64,000 bases of DNA from Herbaspirillum rubrisubalbicans (GCF_003719195.1 NZ_CP024996.1:5208001-5272000); one strand, 5' to 3'; positions 55,034 through 63,648 are shown, counted from the stretch's first letter. Program-made: numbers and translations. Notes: generated by a model from the sequence alone, not told the origin.

Positions 55034-55921
55034 ATGGACTTCCGCGACCTCAAGTATTTTGCCGTCATTGCTGAGGAAGGCCACGTAGGACGCGCTGCCG
55101 AACGGCTCTTCAAGACCCAGCCGGCGCTGACCAAATGCATTGATCGTCTGGAAGAACAATTGGGCGCACCACTGTTCGAGCGGGCCGGTCGGGGTATCCG
55201 TCTGACCGCCGTGGGCCAGGCGCTGCTGAACCGGGCGCGCCAGATCAGCCTGATGATGGATGAGACCGCGCGCGAGATCGGCGACTACGCCCACGGCCGC
55301 GAAGGCAACATCCGCCTGGGTTGCATTCCCACCCTGGCCGAGCACATCCTGCCGGGTCTGTGCCAGGAGTTGCTGAGAGAGGCGCCCAAGGTCACTATCG
55401 AACTGAAGGTCTCGATGAACGACGTGCTGCTGGCAGGCTTGAAGACCGGTGAGCTGGATATCGTGCTGGGGCCGATGATCCAGGAAGATGAGGTGTTCCA
55501 TACCGAAGAGATCATGCAGGACCAGATGGTGGTCATGGCCAGTCCGCACCATCCCATCTTCGAGCGCCGCATCAAGCTGCGCCATCTGCTGGAGTACCAG
55601 TGGGTGCTGCCGGCGCAGTCGGTGCTGAGTCGCCAGTGGCTGGACAACGTGTTCGATCGCCATCATCTGCCCCGGCCCACCGTGCAGATCATGCCTACGG
55701 TGCTCAACATGATCATGCCCTTGATCGAGCGCAGCAACCTGCTGGGCTTTGCTTCCAAGCTGAACCTGCAGGCCGGGCGCGGCCATCTGCGCGAAGTGGT
55801 CCTGAAGGAAACCACCATGCTGCGTCGCATGGGGCTGACCTACCGCCGCGACATCTACCTGTCACCCGCGGCCCAGCGGCTGCTGACCATCATCCGACGA
55901 CGGCCGCTGATGAGGAAGTAG
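55034..55921 (+). CDS. LysR-family transcriptional regulator
   Basis: A 295-residue regulator. The N-terminal winged HTH is MDFRDLKYFAVIAEEGHVGRAAERL...QPALTKCIDRLEEQLGAPLF. The effector domain (about residue 90 on) begins GNIRLGCIPTLAEHILPGL. TGAGGAATGAATC precedes the ATG. It is divergent from the six-gene operon and is its likely activator, with a pathway intermediate as co-inducer. That is inferred from the classical LysR layout. Confidence 0.88.
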   Translation: MDFRDLKYFAVIAEEGHVGRAAERLFKTQPALTKCIDRLEEQLGAPLFERAGRGIRLTAVGQALLNRARQISLMMDETAREIGDYAHGREGNIRLGCIPTLAEHILPGLCQELLREAPKVTIELKVSMNDVLLAGLKTGELDIVLGPMIQEDEVFHTEEIMQDQMVVMASPHHPIFERRIKLRHLLEYQWVLPAQSVLSRQWLDNVFDRHHLPRPTVQIMPTVLNMIMPLIERSNLLGFASKLNLQAGRGHLREVVLKETTMLRRMGLTYRRDIYLSPAAQRLLTIIRRRPLMRK

Positions 55922-56004
55922 CAGGACCGTATCGCGGCATGACAAAGGGCAAGGGCAGCCTTGCGGCCGCCCTTGGCGTTCTCACGGTGATGCTGCAACG
56001 ATGC

Positions 56005-56076
56005 TCAGAACAACAGGATCAGCAGCAGGATGATGGGAATCGGAATACCCAAGAGCCAGAGCAGAATGGCGCCCAT
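56005..56076 (-). CDS. 23-residue hydrophobic small protein
   Basis: ATG GGC GCC ... TGA encodes MGAILLWLLGIPIPIILLLILLF, one membrane segment with a central Pro-Ile-Pro. AGGAG lies six bases before the ATG, a better ribosome site than many large genes here. It is 12 bases downstream of the membrane protein gene in the same direction, so probably co-translated. Such tiny hydrophobic proteins often act as membrane-protein subunits or stress responders. The function is unknown. Confidence 0.6.
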   Translation of the reverse strand: MGAILLWLLGIPIPIILLLILLF

Positions 56077-56088
56077 GTCAGTCTCCTA

Positions 56089-57189
56089 TCAAAGTTGGTG
56101 TTCGGGTCCGTCGACGCGGGGATCGTGCACCGGGTGATGCAGCACCGGCTCGCCATAGAGCTCATTGCGGTCACGCAGGCGACCGCCATAGGTGGCCAGC
56201 AGGCTGGCGATAAACGCCCCGCACAGCAGCGCCAGGAACATCCACAGCGACGCATAGGCCGCGGCCTTGCGAGCAGCATCGGCGGCTTCCTTGGCCTTGG
56301 CGGCAGCGTCATCGAGATTGCGCTGGTAGGCGGCAAAGGTGTCGGCGACGCGCTTTTCGGCATCAGCTTGCGCCAGGCCGGTGTGGCGCGCCACCAGCTG
56401 TCCCAGATAGCGCTTGTCGTTGTCGGCCAGTTGCTGCTTGGCCAGCGAATAGCCGAACACGCGTGCCACTTCCATGCGCTGGGCCGAGCTCAGTTCACGG
56501 CCATCGGCGGGCGTCGGTGCGGCCAGCGGTGCCATAGCAGAAGCGCTGGCGGCATCGCTACCGGCAGGCGGAGTCAGCGGCGCGGCGGGCGCCGCACCGG
56601 TGCTTGGCGCAGCGGCATTGCTGCCGGTGCGGAACATCGAATCGATGAAATAGCCCGAGGCGCGATCGGCCAGGTTACCCGCCTGTTGCGCACCGTCCGG
56701 CCCCATGGCAGCGGCAGTGGTTACAGCACCAGCGCCCAGCGCGCCACCTGCGGCACCCAGGGTCTTGGCGCCGCCGGAGATGACGCTGCCCACGGCCGAG
56801 CCCAGCAGGGCGGCGGTAGCCAGCGAAGCCACGGCCCAGGCCAGCAGGCCATGCGCGGTGTCGCGGAAATACACTTCACGGGTATGCAGGCCGGCCCACT
56901 TCACGCGCAGGCGTCCGGCCAGAAAACCGCCGATGGCGGAGGCCGCGATCTGTGTGAAGAGCAGCCAGCCGGCGGTCGAGTAGCCGATGGCCTTGGCCGA
57001 GATCCCTTGGCCGGACCACGGCGAGATCGAGGAAAAGCCCAGGCCGAAGCCCAGCATCACCAGGATGAAGGAAAGTGCGGCGGCGGCAAAGGCGCCGGCC
57101 AGGATGGCGCCCCAGGAGACGCCGGAGCCATTGGGATTGACGGCTTCGCTGCTGGCCGGTGGGAGGGAGTGAAGGGTTGAGGTGGTCAT
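56089..57189 (-). CDS. Glycine/alanine-rich membrane protein of unknown function
   Basis: A 366-residue protein. The N-terminus has hydrophobic segments (WGAILAGAFAAAALSFILVMLGFGLGF; IAASAIGGFLAGRLRVKW; GLLAWAVASLATAALLGSAVG). An Ala/Pro-rich linker follows. A helical, Lys/Ala-rich segment (about residues 270-335) precedes one more membrane segment (YASLWMFLALLCGAFIASLLA) and the tail GGRLRDRNELYGEP. ATG at 57189 is preceded by GAGGAG. It pairs with the 23-residue gene downstream. I do not recognise a named family beyond 'conserved membrane protein'; a cell-envelope role is likely. Confidence 0.7.
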   Translation of the reverse strand: MTTSTLHSLPPASSEAVNPNGSGVSWGAILAGAFAAAALSFILVMLGFGLGFSSISPWSGQGISAKAIGYSTAGWLLFTQIAASAIGGFLAGRLRVKWAGLHTREVYFRDTAHGLLAWAVASLATAALLGSAVGSVISGGAKTLGAAGGALGAGAVTTAAAMGPDGAQQAGNLADRASGYFIDSMFRTGSNAAAPSTGAAPAAPLTPPAGSDAASASAMAPLAAPTPADGRELSSAQRMEVARVFGYSLAKQQLADNDKRYLGQLVARHTGLAQADAEKRVADTFAAYQRNLDDAAAKAKEAADAARKAAAYASLWMFLALLCGAFIASLLATYGGRLRDRNELYGEPVLHHPVHDPRVDGPEHQL

Positions 57190-57477
57190 GAATCTCCTCG
57201 CGTTTCTTGATGGATTGATCCCTGCAGCGTGCACAGGGCCGGGGGCATTGCCACGAACAGACTGTAGGGGCGCGCCGGGCCAGGCGCCATCGGCGCAGTT
57301 CGGCTGCTGGCGTAGGAAAGCGCGAAAAATGCCGAGAGAAATAAAGGAAGAGGGGAAAGAGGATGCGCAAGAAAGTGCACAGCACATCCGCAGCGGCTCT
57401 TATAGAATGGCCGCCTCAGCCCTGCCTGCAGGCATGGGTCGTTTTATCTTTCACCACTCAGCGAGTGCACAGCCGAC
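57190..57477. other. Divergent intergenic region, no gene seen
   Basis: A 288-base gap between the membrane protein gene and the HAD phosphatase gene. It should hold both promoters. Short open frames here look like chance. TATAGAATGG at about 57409 may be part of the HAD promoter. Confidence 0.35.
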
Positions 57478-58131
57478 ATGACCATCACCCATTTCCTGTT
57501 CGACCTCGACGGCACGCTCATGGATAGCGACGCCCTGCATCATGCCGCCTTCAACACCATCCTGGCACGCTGGGACCGCAGCATCGACGTCGATTACTAC
57601 AAGACCCACATCATGGGCGCCTCCAATGCCATGATCTTCGGCCACCTGTTCCCCGGGATGCCGGCCTCCGAATGCCAGCCGCTGGCCGAAGAGAAGGAGC
57701 AACTGTTCCGCTCGCAACTGGACCAGCAGGTCGCACCCACGCCGGGTATCGAACGCTTGCTGGAACACATCGCCCGCATCGGTGGCCGTAGCGCCGTGGT
57801 GACCAATGCCCCGCGCGCCAATGCCGAGCTGATGCTCAAGGCCACGGGTCTGGCCGGGCGCTTCGATACGCTGGTGATCGGCGACGAACTGGCGCGCGCC
57901 AAGCCCGATCCCCTGCCCTACCTGACCGCGCTGCAAGTGCTGGGCGGTCAGCCGCAGCAGGCGGTGGCCTTCGAGGATTCCAGCTCGGGCGTAAAAGCCG
58001 CCAGCGGTGCCAAGGTCTGGACCTTCGGCATGTTGGGGGGATTGGATGAAACGCGCCTGCGCGCCGCCGGGGCCGATGCGGTGATCCGCGACTTCAACGC
58101 CGCTGCCTTGTGGGACAAGCTCGGCGCCTGA
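57478..58131 (+). CDS. HAD-family phosphatase (phosphoglycolate phosphatase / beta-phosphoglucomutase type)
   Basis: A 217-residue haloacid-dehalogenase phosphatase. Motif I is FDLDGTLMDSD at the N-terminus (nucleophile Asp). Motif II is the Thr of VVTNAPRAN near residue 103. Motif III/IV are KPDPLPY near 141 and FEDSSSGVKAA near 163, with the cap domain between I and II. Substrates in this family range from phosphoglycolate to sugar phosphates, so the specific one is not assigned. A single-gene unit ending 12 bases from the convergent TMEM175-like gene. Confidence 0.82.
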   Translation: MTITHFLFDLDGTLMDSDALHHAAFNTILARWDRSIDVDYYKTHIMGASNAMIFGHLFPGMPASECQPLAEEKEQLFRSQLDQQVAPTPGIERLLEHIARIGGRSAVVTNAPRANAELMLKATGLAGRFDTLVIGDELARAKPDPLPYLTALQVLGGQPQQAVAFEDSSSGVKAASGAKVWTFGMLGGLDETRLRAAGADAVIRDFNAAALWDKLGA

Positions 58132-58143
58132 TCACGGGCGTGG

Positions 58144-58716
58144 TCAAGGACGCGCTTGCTCGAAGTGATGGTCCGGCAGGAACCACAGCAGGGCCAGCAA
58201 GACGTAGATGGCGGTGGCGCCCATGGGCGTGAACAAGGACAGTGGAATGGCCACCGCATAGAGCAGGATGGACAGCGCATTCTTGCGGCCATGGCCGATC
58301 AGCGCCGCCAGCGAAGGATGGGCCGCTTCGCTATGGTGCAATGCCAGCTTGAGCAACAGGAACGACACCGAGCACATCAGCAGCACCACGCCATAGCAGG
58401 CCACCGGCGCGCTCTGGCGATGATGATGGGCCACCCATGAGGTGACGAAGGGCAGCAGCGACAGCCAGAACAGCAAGTGCAGGTTGGCCCACAGCACGCG
58501 GCGGTCGACCTGCGTGACCAGTTGCAGCAGGTGGTGATGGTTGACCCAGTAGATGCCGATGTAGACGAAGCTCAGTACATAGCTCAGCAGTGGCGGCATC
58601 AGCGGCGCCAAGTCATCGAGGCTGGCGCCCTGGGGTGTCTGCAGGCCCAGCACCATGATGGTGATGGCAATGGCGATGACGCCATCGCTGAAGGCTTCCA
58701 GCCGCGACTTGTTCAC
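58144..58716 (-). CDS. TMEM175/DUF1211-family membrane protein (potassium channel-like)
   Basis: A 190-residue protein of the TMEM175 family, some members of which are potassium channels. The diagnostic N-terminal filter region is RLEAFSDGVIAIAITIMVL (FSD motif near residue 9). About six membrane segments follow. The GTG start at 58716 overlaps the stop of the YoaK-like gene (GTGA), giving translational coupling. Channel activity is inferred from family. Confidence 0.8.
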   Translation of the reverse strand: MNKSRLEAFSDGVIAIAITIMVLGLQTPQGASLDDLAPLMPPLLSYVLSFVYIGIYWVNHHHLLQLVTQVDRRVLWANLHLLFWLSLLPFVTSWVAHHHRQSAPVACYGVVLLMCSVSFLLLKLALHHSEAAHPSLAALIGHGRKNALSILLYAVAIPLSLFTPMGATAIYVLLALLWFLPDHHFEQARP

Positions 58717-59411
58717 TTGGCCAGCGCCGAGGGAGCAGGTTGGCGCCATTCCCAAACGATCATGGCCACCAGGATCAGCACCGGCACGATCAGCCCGGCA
58801 AAGCCGATGGCGTGATAGGCAAAGGCCGCCGCAATGGCACCCACGCCGAAGGACAGCACCGGCCAGACGAACTTGACGCAACGCTCGGTGGTGCCGGCAT
58901 CGGCCGCACCGCGTAGCATGTCGACCATGTCGATCACCACCTGGGTGACATTGCCGGTCATCAGCGAGGTCGGCGCCAGGTGAGACAGCAACAGGCGACT
59001 GATGGCGTTGTGTACGCCCATGGAAGCGGTGCCCAGCAGGCCCGCGGCCATCACCCAGCCTGCGGTAGGCGACTGCACCGGCGCGGCCGCGATGCCGCAG
59101 AGCATGAAACCGATCAACAGCACCAGTTGCAGCAATAGCGACCAGGCCAGCGCCCGACCATGGGCGCGCTGGATGGCGGCGATGAACACACGTGCCACCG
59201 CCACGCCCAGGATGAAGGCCGGGAAGGCGAGGAACTTGAGCAGGATCGACATCTGCGAGGTATCGGCCAGGGCCGCGCCGATCAGGATGAAGTTGCCCGT
59301 TACGTGCGCCGTGAACAAGCCGAACAGGGCGATGAAACCCAGCGTATCGACATAGGCGGCGAGGAAAGCCAGTCCCGAGGACTGCAGGCGGTTGCGTTGG
59401 GCGACATTCAT
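58713..59411 (-). CDS. YoaK/DUF1275-family membrane protein
   Basis: A 232-residue protein with about six membrane segments. DUF1275 features are SGLAFLAAYVDTLGFIALFGLFTAHVTGN at the N-terminus and TSLMTGNVTQVVIDMVDM near residue 150. ATG at 59411 (MNVAQRNRL) is chosen over an upstream extension. The gene is coupled to the TMEM175-like gene by a four-base overlap. The function is unknown; transporter-like fold. Confidence 0.82.
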   Translation of the reverse strand: MNVAQRNRLQSSGLAFLAAYVDTLGFIALFGLFTAHVTGNFILIGAALADTSQMSILLKFLAFPAFILGVAVARVFIAAIQRAHGRALAWSLLLQLVLLIGFMLCGIAAAPVQSPTAGWVMAAGLLGTASMGVHNAISRLLLSHLAPTSLMTGNVTQVVIDMVDMLRGAADAGTTERCVKFVWPVLSFGVGAIAAAFAYHAIGFAGLIVPVLILVAMIVWEWRQPAPSALAK

Positions 59412-59697
59412 GAGGGTGGGTCTCGCTTGGGTGGAGGATGGTGGAGCCAGGCCGCACACCATAGCACCGCGCGCCCGGCGCGCCCATTATCCCTGCGGAT
59501 AGGGCGCAGGCGCCGGACAAGCAAATGCAACAAAGGCGTTTTTTACAAAAAACAGCACATTCGTACAATCCAAACCCGACTCGAATGCAGATGATGGCAG
59601 GCAATGCACAGCATGGCCTGATGGCGCCCCTGACCGCCCCTGTATCGGCCCCCTGCCTGCGCAATGATTTTTGCAACCCGGCAAGACGGATGGAACC

Positions 59698-60318
59698 ATG
59701 GAAAGTACCGTATATGTCGTCGACGACGATGGCATGGTCAGGACGGCTCTGCTCAGACTGCTGGCCGCGGCCGGTTACACTGCACGCGGCTTCGCCTCGG
59801 CCGATGAATTCCTGCAGGTGCCGCTGCCCAGCACCCCCTGCTGCCTGCTGCTGGACATGAAGATGCCCGGCGCCGATGGCTTTGACGTGGTGCATCGGCT
59901 GGAACAGCGGGGCGACGCCATTCCCGTTATCTTCATCTCGGGCTACGGCACCATCCCGACAACGGTGCAGGCCATGAAGGCTGGCGCCCATGAATTTCTG
60001 ACCAAGCCCATCGAGGATGAACGCCTGCTGGGTGCGGTGGAAGAAGCGCTGACCGTGGCCGGACGGCAGTTACACAAACGGGTGGAGCACGCGGCCAACG
60101 CCTCGCGCCTGGAAAAGCTGACCCCGCGCGAACGCGAAGTCCTGGAGCTGGCCATCGGCGGCCTGCTCAACAAGCAGATCGCCACCGAACTGGGCATCAG
60201 CGAAATCACCGTCAAGGTCCACAAGCGCCGCGTGATGGACAAGATGCAGACCAAGACCCTGGCCGACCTGGTGCGGGCGGCGGAGCGTTTGCAGATTCAT
60301 TCGGCCAGGCAGCGGTAG
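59698..60318 (+). CDS. FixJ-type response regulator (receiver plus LuxR HTH)
   Basis: A 206-residue two-component regulator. The receiver domain has the acidic pair in YVVDDDG near residue 8, the phosphoacceptor Asp in LLLDMKMPGADG near 54, a Ser in FISGYG and the Lys of TKP near 103. The C-terminal LuxR HTH is LTPREREVLELAIGG...NKQIATELGISEITVKVH. No histidine kinase is adjacent, so the partner lies elsewhere. ATG at 59698 is chosen over an upstream TTG. Targets are unknown. Confidence 0.88.
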   Translation: MESTVYVVDDDGMVRTALLRLLAAAGYTARGFASADEFLQVPLPSTPCCLLLDMKMPGADGFDVVHRLEQRGDAIPVIFISGYGTIPTTVQAMKAGAHEFLTKPIEDERLLGAVEEALTVAGRQLHKRVEHAANASRLEKLTPREREVLELAIGGLLNKQIATELGISEITVKVHKRRVMDKMQTKTLADLVRAAERLQIHSARQR

Positions 60319-60538
60319 ACGGCCAGCGCTTTTCTGCAACCACGCATTCCTGAGCACCGGTGGTCAACATCAAGCGAGGTGGCCCTCCAACCAAGATCGC
60401 AAGGGCACAAGCGATTGACTTATGCCGGGGGGTGCGTCTTGAGCCAAATTCGTCACGCAAATTCGCCCGAACGGGCCGCTCCCTTCGGGTTCTTCCTATT
60501 GATGAAATGGGTTCCAGTGCTTTGGTGCCGGTTTTATA

Positions 60539-60548
60539 TGTAGCTACA
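60539..60548. promoter_or_regulatory. Short palindrome sharing the core of the BrnA operator candidate
   Basis: TGTAGCTACA is a perfect palindrome. It shares GTAGCTAC with the longer site, and their centres are 35 bases apart. Confidence 0.4.
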
Positions 60549-60569
60549 AATAATCGTTGATCCGCACAT

Positions 60570-60587
60570 TTATCGTAGCTACGATAA
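60570..60587. promoter_or_regulatory. 18-base palindrome upstream of brnT, probable BrnA operator
   Basis: TTATCGTAGCTACGATAA is a perfect inverted repeat ending five bases before the brnT ATG. BrnTA operons are known to be repressed by their own antitoxin, so this is the likely operator. Confidence 0.65.
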
Positions 60588-60592
60588 TATGC

Positions 60593-60859
60593 ATGGACAT
60601 CGTATTCGACCCCGCCAAAGATGCGGCCAACCTTGCCAAACATGGCGTCTCACTTGCGCTGGCCGCCAAGATGGACTGGGAAGATGCGCTGATCAGAACC
60701 GATGACCGGCACGACTACAAAGAGCAAAGAGAAATTGCCATTGCCTTCATCGGTATGCGGCTCCATGTGGCTGTATACGTCATACGGGCTGACCAGCGGC
60801 GCATGATCAGCCTGCGCAAGGTCAATCAAAGGGAGTTTCAACTGTATGCCGAAAATTAA
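60593..60859 (+). CDS. brnT: BrnT-family toxin
   Basis: An 88-residue type II toxin of the BrnT family, RelE-like ribonucleases that stop growth when freed. The characteristic N-terminus is FDPAKDAANLAKHGVSL, followed by DWEDALIRTDDRHDYKEQRE and the RMISLRKVNQREFQLY tail. ATG at 60593 starts the family N-terminus; codons before it belong to the operator. It overlaps brnA by 14 bases, the usual BrnT-first order. Confidence 0.88.
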   Translation: MDIVFDPAKDAANLAKHGVSLALAAKMDWEDALIRTDDRHDYKEQREIAIAFIGMRLHVAVYVIRADQRRMISLRKVNQREFQLYAEN

Positions 60860-61127
60860 ACAAGGGGCGCTTCCCCCCGGCGATGAGGAAGATGCAGCGA
60901 TCACTGCGGCAGCCTTGTCAGACCCGGACAATCCACCTCTGACTGCCGAGGATTTTGCAGCCATGCGGCCAGCGCGCAGCCGTGGCCGCCCGGCGGGTAG
61001 CGGTACGAAAGTGCAGGTGACGATGCGCTTCGATATTGATGTGCTGGAGGCTTTCAAGAGCGAGGGCGCGGGCTGGCAAAGCCGAATGAACGGCGCCTTG
61101 CGCGAATGGCTGGCACAGCATCGTTGA
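60846..61127 (+). CDS. brnA: BrnA-family antitoxin
   Basis: A 93-residue antitoxin. The N-terminal part (about 1-45) is acidic and flexible and would wrap the toxin. The C-terminal ribbon-helix-helix region is GTKVQVTMRFDIDVLEAFKS...NGALREWLAQH, preceded by the basic SRGRPAGSG. It binds BrnT and, as a complex, the palindromic operator upstream. A 14-base overlap with brnT couples their translation. Confidence 0.85.
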   Translation: MPKIKQGALPPGDEEDAAITAAALSDPDNPPLTAEDFAAMRPARSRGRPAGSGTKVQVTMRFDIDVLEAFKSEGAGWQSRMNGALREWLAQHR

Positions 61128-61208
61128 AGCTGCAAGCTGCCCGGAAGAGCTATCCATTCGAAGACGCGGAAGCCAGGTGGGGCCTTAACTTCACTCGCTG
61201 TCTTCGAA

Positions 61209-62036
61209 TCACGAATCCCGCACCCACACCATCGGCCCCATCCCCATCACCTGCTTGAACACCCGGCTGAAGTGACTCTGGTCCGAGAACCCGCATTCCA
61301 GCGCGATGGCCGTCATGCTCTTGCCGCCCTCGCGCAGCAGGCCGCAAGCCAGGGCGATACGTTGGCGTTGCAGCCAGGCGTGCGGCGGCAGACCAAAGCT
61401 GAGCTTGAAAGCCCGTGAAAAATGCGCGCGCGACAAGCCGCATTGCGCGGCCAACTCCGCCAGGCTCAGACGCTGACCCAGATGCGCCAGCATGTAGTCA
61501 CGCACCCGCACCTGCTGCCATCCGGCCAGCCGCCCGCTGCTGCGCGGCGCCGCCTGGCCGCCGTAACGCTGCGCCAGGTGGGTGTGCAAGGCCAGCGTGA
61601 CGGTGTCGATGAAGACCGTGTCACTGTCGTTGGCGGCCTCGCCCAGCACGGGCAGCAAGGCATGGACCAGGTGCCATACCACCGGATCCTGCAACGCCTG
61701 GCCCGGCTGCAAGCCACTGATGCGACGTCCGCTGTCCTGGCTCAATTGCTCGATGGCGCTGCGCGGCAGGTGCAGGCGTACATTGTCGTAGCCCGACAGG
61801 TGCTGGCAACGCCACTGCTCGCGCAGGTCGGTGATGGCCATCTCGCCGCGCCGGTGGCCGCCGGCATGGACCAGTTGCCGGCCGCGCCAGAGCTTGTGAT
61901 GGCGGAAGTCCTGCAATTGCACGATGATCGAGAAGGCGTCATCCTCGGGAATGTCGATCACCGGCGCCTGCTCTGATGCCACACCCTGCGCCGCACGCAC
62001 CAGCGTGATGTCGTCCTGCAGGTGAAAGCGCTTCAT
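61209..62036 (-). CDS. AraC-family transcriptional regulator
   Basis: A 275-residue AraC protein. The N-terminal cupin-like sensing part starts MKRFHLQDDITLVRAAQG. The C-terminal double HTH is RLSLAELAAQCGLSRAHFSRAF and MTAIALECGFSDQSHFSRVFKQ, ending GMGPMVWVRDS. The frame is open upstream through the next gene's antisense, but ATG at 62036 begins the protein-like part. The ribosome site is weak (GTGG). Ligand and targets are unknown. Confidence 0.82.
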   Translation of the reverse strand: MKRFHLQDDITLVRAAQGVASEQAPVIDIPEDDAFSIIVQLQDFRHHKLWRGRQLVHAGGHRRGEMAITDLREQWRCQHLSGYDNVRLHLPRSAIEQLSQDSGRRISGLQPGQALQDPVVWHLVHALLPVLGEAANDSDTVFIDTVTLALHTHLAQRYGGQAAPRSSGRLAGWQQVRVRDYMLAHLGQRLSLAELAAQCGLSRAHFSRAFKLSFGLPPHAWLQRQRIALACGLLREGGKSMTAIALECGFSDQSHFSRVFKQVMGMGPMVWVRDS

Positions 62037-62157
62037 GCCACGGGTGGGTAAGGGCTGGGTCACGCGAAAAAACCATGGAAATGAAGGATAAAGAAACCGC
62101 CCCGCCACCATAGCGCGGGACAGAGCGGTCCACCAGACGCAGTGTGAAGGAAAACGC

Positions 62158-62185
62158 AAAAAAGGCAGGGCCGTCAAGCCCTGCC
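62158..62185 (-). terminator. Terminator after the dps gene
   Basis: On the minus strand GGCAGGGC pairs with GCCCTGCC around a six-base loop and is followed by TTTTTT. It lies 35 bases beyond the dps stop and probably ends the hydrolase-dps transcript. Confidence 0.85.
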
Positions 62186-62220
62186 TCAAGTCCTGCCTTT
62201 GGTGCCGAAACCGGCACGCC

Positions 62221-62754
62221 TCACATCGACGTGCGTCCCGATTCGAACAGGAACCAGGCCCGCTGCTCGGCCTCATCGATCCAGTTTTCCAGCAGGCTGG
62301 CGGTGGCCACGTCGCCGTGCTCATCGCACAGCTCATGCGTGGCCAACATGAAACCGACCAGACGCAGATTGTCCTCGCGCAGTTCGGCCAGCATGTCCGA
62401 GGGCGTGACGAAGTCGGCATCGTTGTCGGCCAGCCGTTGCAGGCGACCGACATGCCCGGTGGAACGCAGGGTGGTGCCGCCGATCTTGCGCACCCGCTCG
62501 GCCACCGCATCGGTGATGACGATGATCTGCTGGGACTGGTCGTCCAGCAGCAGGTGGTAGTCGCGGAAATGCGGGCCCGACATGTGCCAGTGGAAGTTCT
62601 TCGTCTTCAGATACAAGGCGAAGATATCGGCCAGCAGCATGGTCAAGGCGCCGCTGATCTCCTTGCTGGCCTGCGCCGACAGCACGCCGGGCGTGGCCAG
62701 CGGCGCCTTGCGGCGTTGCTCCAGTTGCTGGCGTTGGGTAGCGTCCAGGCTCAT
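62221..62754 (-). CDS. dps: Dps/ferritin-like DNA-protection protein
   Basis: A 177-residue Dps-family protein. The ferroxidase-site region is NFHWHMSGPHFRDYHLLLDD (His near 55, Asp near 67), then AVAERVRKIGG. It forms dodecamers that store iron and protect DNA under oxidative stress. The N-terminal 30 residues (DATQRQQLEQRRKAPL) are a short basic extension, as in DNA-binding Dps. ATG at 62754 starts this extension; the frame's longer upstream part overlaps the hydrolase gene. It is five bases downstream of that gene's stop, so co-transcribed. Confidence 0.88.
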   Translation of the reverse strand: MSLDATQRQQLEQRRKAPLATPGVLSAQASKEISGALTMLLADIFALYLKTKNFHWHMSGPHFRDYHLLLDDQSQQIIVITDAVAERVRKIGGTTLRSTGHVGRLQRLADNDADFVTPSDMLAELREDNLRLVGFMLATHELCDEHGDVATASLLENWIDEAEQRAWFLFESGRTSM

Positions 62755-62759
62755 ATTGC

Positions 62760-63587
62760 TTACCCCTTCAGGAAGGCCAGCAGGTCGGCGTTGACCTGGT
62801 CCTTGTGGGTGGCGCACAGGGCGTGCGGGGCGCCGCCGTAGATCTTCAGTTGCGCGCCCGGCACCATCTCGGCGACCAGCTTGCCGGTGGTCTGGATGGG
62901 GACGATCTGGTCATCGTCACCATGGATGACCAGGGTGGGGAAGTTGAATTTCTTGATGTCTTCGCGGAAGTCAGTACCGGAGAAGGCGCTCACGCAATCC
63001 AGGGTTCCCTTCAGCGAAGCCAGCATGGCGATGTTGAAGGTCTGGGCCAGCACTGCCGGGCTGACGGCGTTGGACTTGCCGGGACGATTGGTGCCGAAGA
63101 AGACGGCGGCGAAGTCGCTGATGAACTGCGCGCGATCCTTCTGCAACCCGTCCTTGATGCCGGCGAAGACCTCGGCCGGCACGCCCTGTGGGAAGTCCGG
63201 GGCCTGGCCGAAGATCGGCGTGACCGCACCCAGCAGCGCAGCCTTGGCCACGCGCTTGCTGCCGTGGCGACCGATGTAGCGGGCGACGTCGCCGCCGCCC
63301 ATGGAAAAGCCCACCAGGGTCGCGCCTTGCAGGTCCAGCTTGTCCATCAGCTCGGCCAGGTCATCGGCGAAGGTGTCGTAGTCGTAACCGTTCCAGGGTT
63401 GGCTGGAACGACCGAAACCACGGCGATCATAGGCGATGACGCGATAGCCGCGCTCGGCCAGGAAATTCATCTGGTATTCCCACATGTCGCCGTCGAGCGG
63501 CCAGCCGTGACCGAAGACGACCGGTTGGCCGCTACCCCAGTCCTTGTAATAGATTTCGGTGCCGTCGCGGGTGATGATGGTGCTCAT
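62760..63587 (-). CDS. Alpha/beta hydrolase, non-heme chloroperoxidase/arylesterase type
   Basis: A 275-residue serine hydrolase of the cofactor-free haloperoxidase group. The oxyanion region is [15 protein letters not shown]. The nucleophile is in [13 protein letters not shown] near residue 97. Catalytic Asp is in [12 protein letters not shown] and His in [15 protein letters not shown] near the C-terminus. Length matches the family (about 275). AAGGAG precedes the ATG by eight bases. Co-transcribed with dps, which suggests a peroxide or stress link, but the substrate is not known. Confidence 0.85.
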   Translation of the reverse strand: MSTIITRDGTEIYYKDWGSGQPVVFGHGWPLDGDMWEYQMNFLAERGYRVIAYDRRGFGRSSQPWNGYDYDTFADDLAELMDKLDLQGATLVGFSMGGGDVARYIGRHGSKRVAKAALLGAVTPIFGQAPDFPQGVPAEVFAGIKDGLQKDRAQFISDFAAVFFGTNRPGKSNAVSPAVLAQTFNIAMLASLKGTLDCVSAFSGTDFREDIKKFNFPTLVIHGDDDQIVPIQTTGKLVAEMVPGAQLKIYGGAPHALCATHKDQVNADLLAFLKG

Positions 63588-63648
63588 GGTGTTACTCCTT
63601 GATGAGGTGTGAGGGGGGCATGTCGATTGCTGCGCCCTGCGTGGAGCA

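Larger units (their letters stand above)
60319..60592. promoter_or_regulatory. BrnT/BrnA promoter region
   Basis: A 274-base gap holding no supported gene. It is AT-richer toward its end and carries two related palindromes (60539-60548 and 60570-60587) just before the brnT start. Confidence 0.5.
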
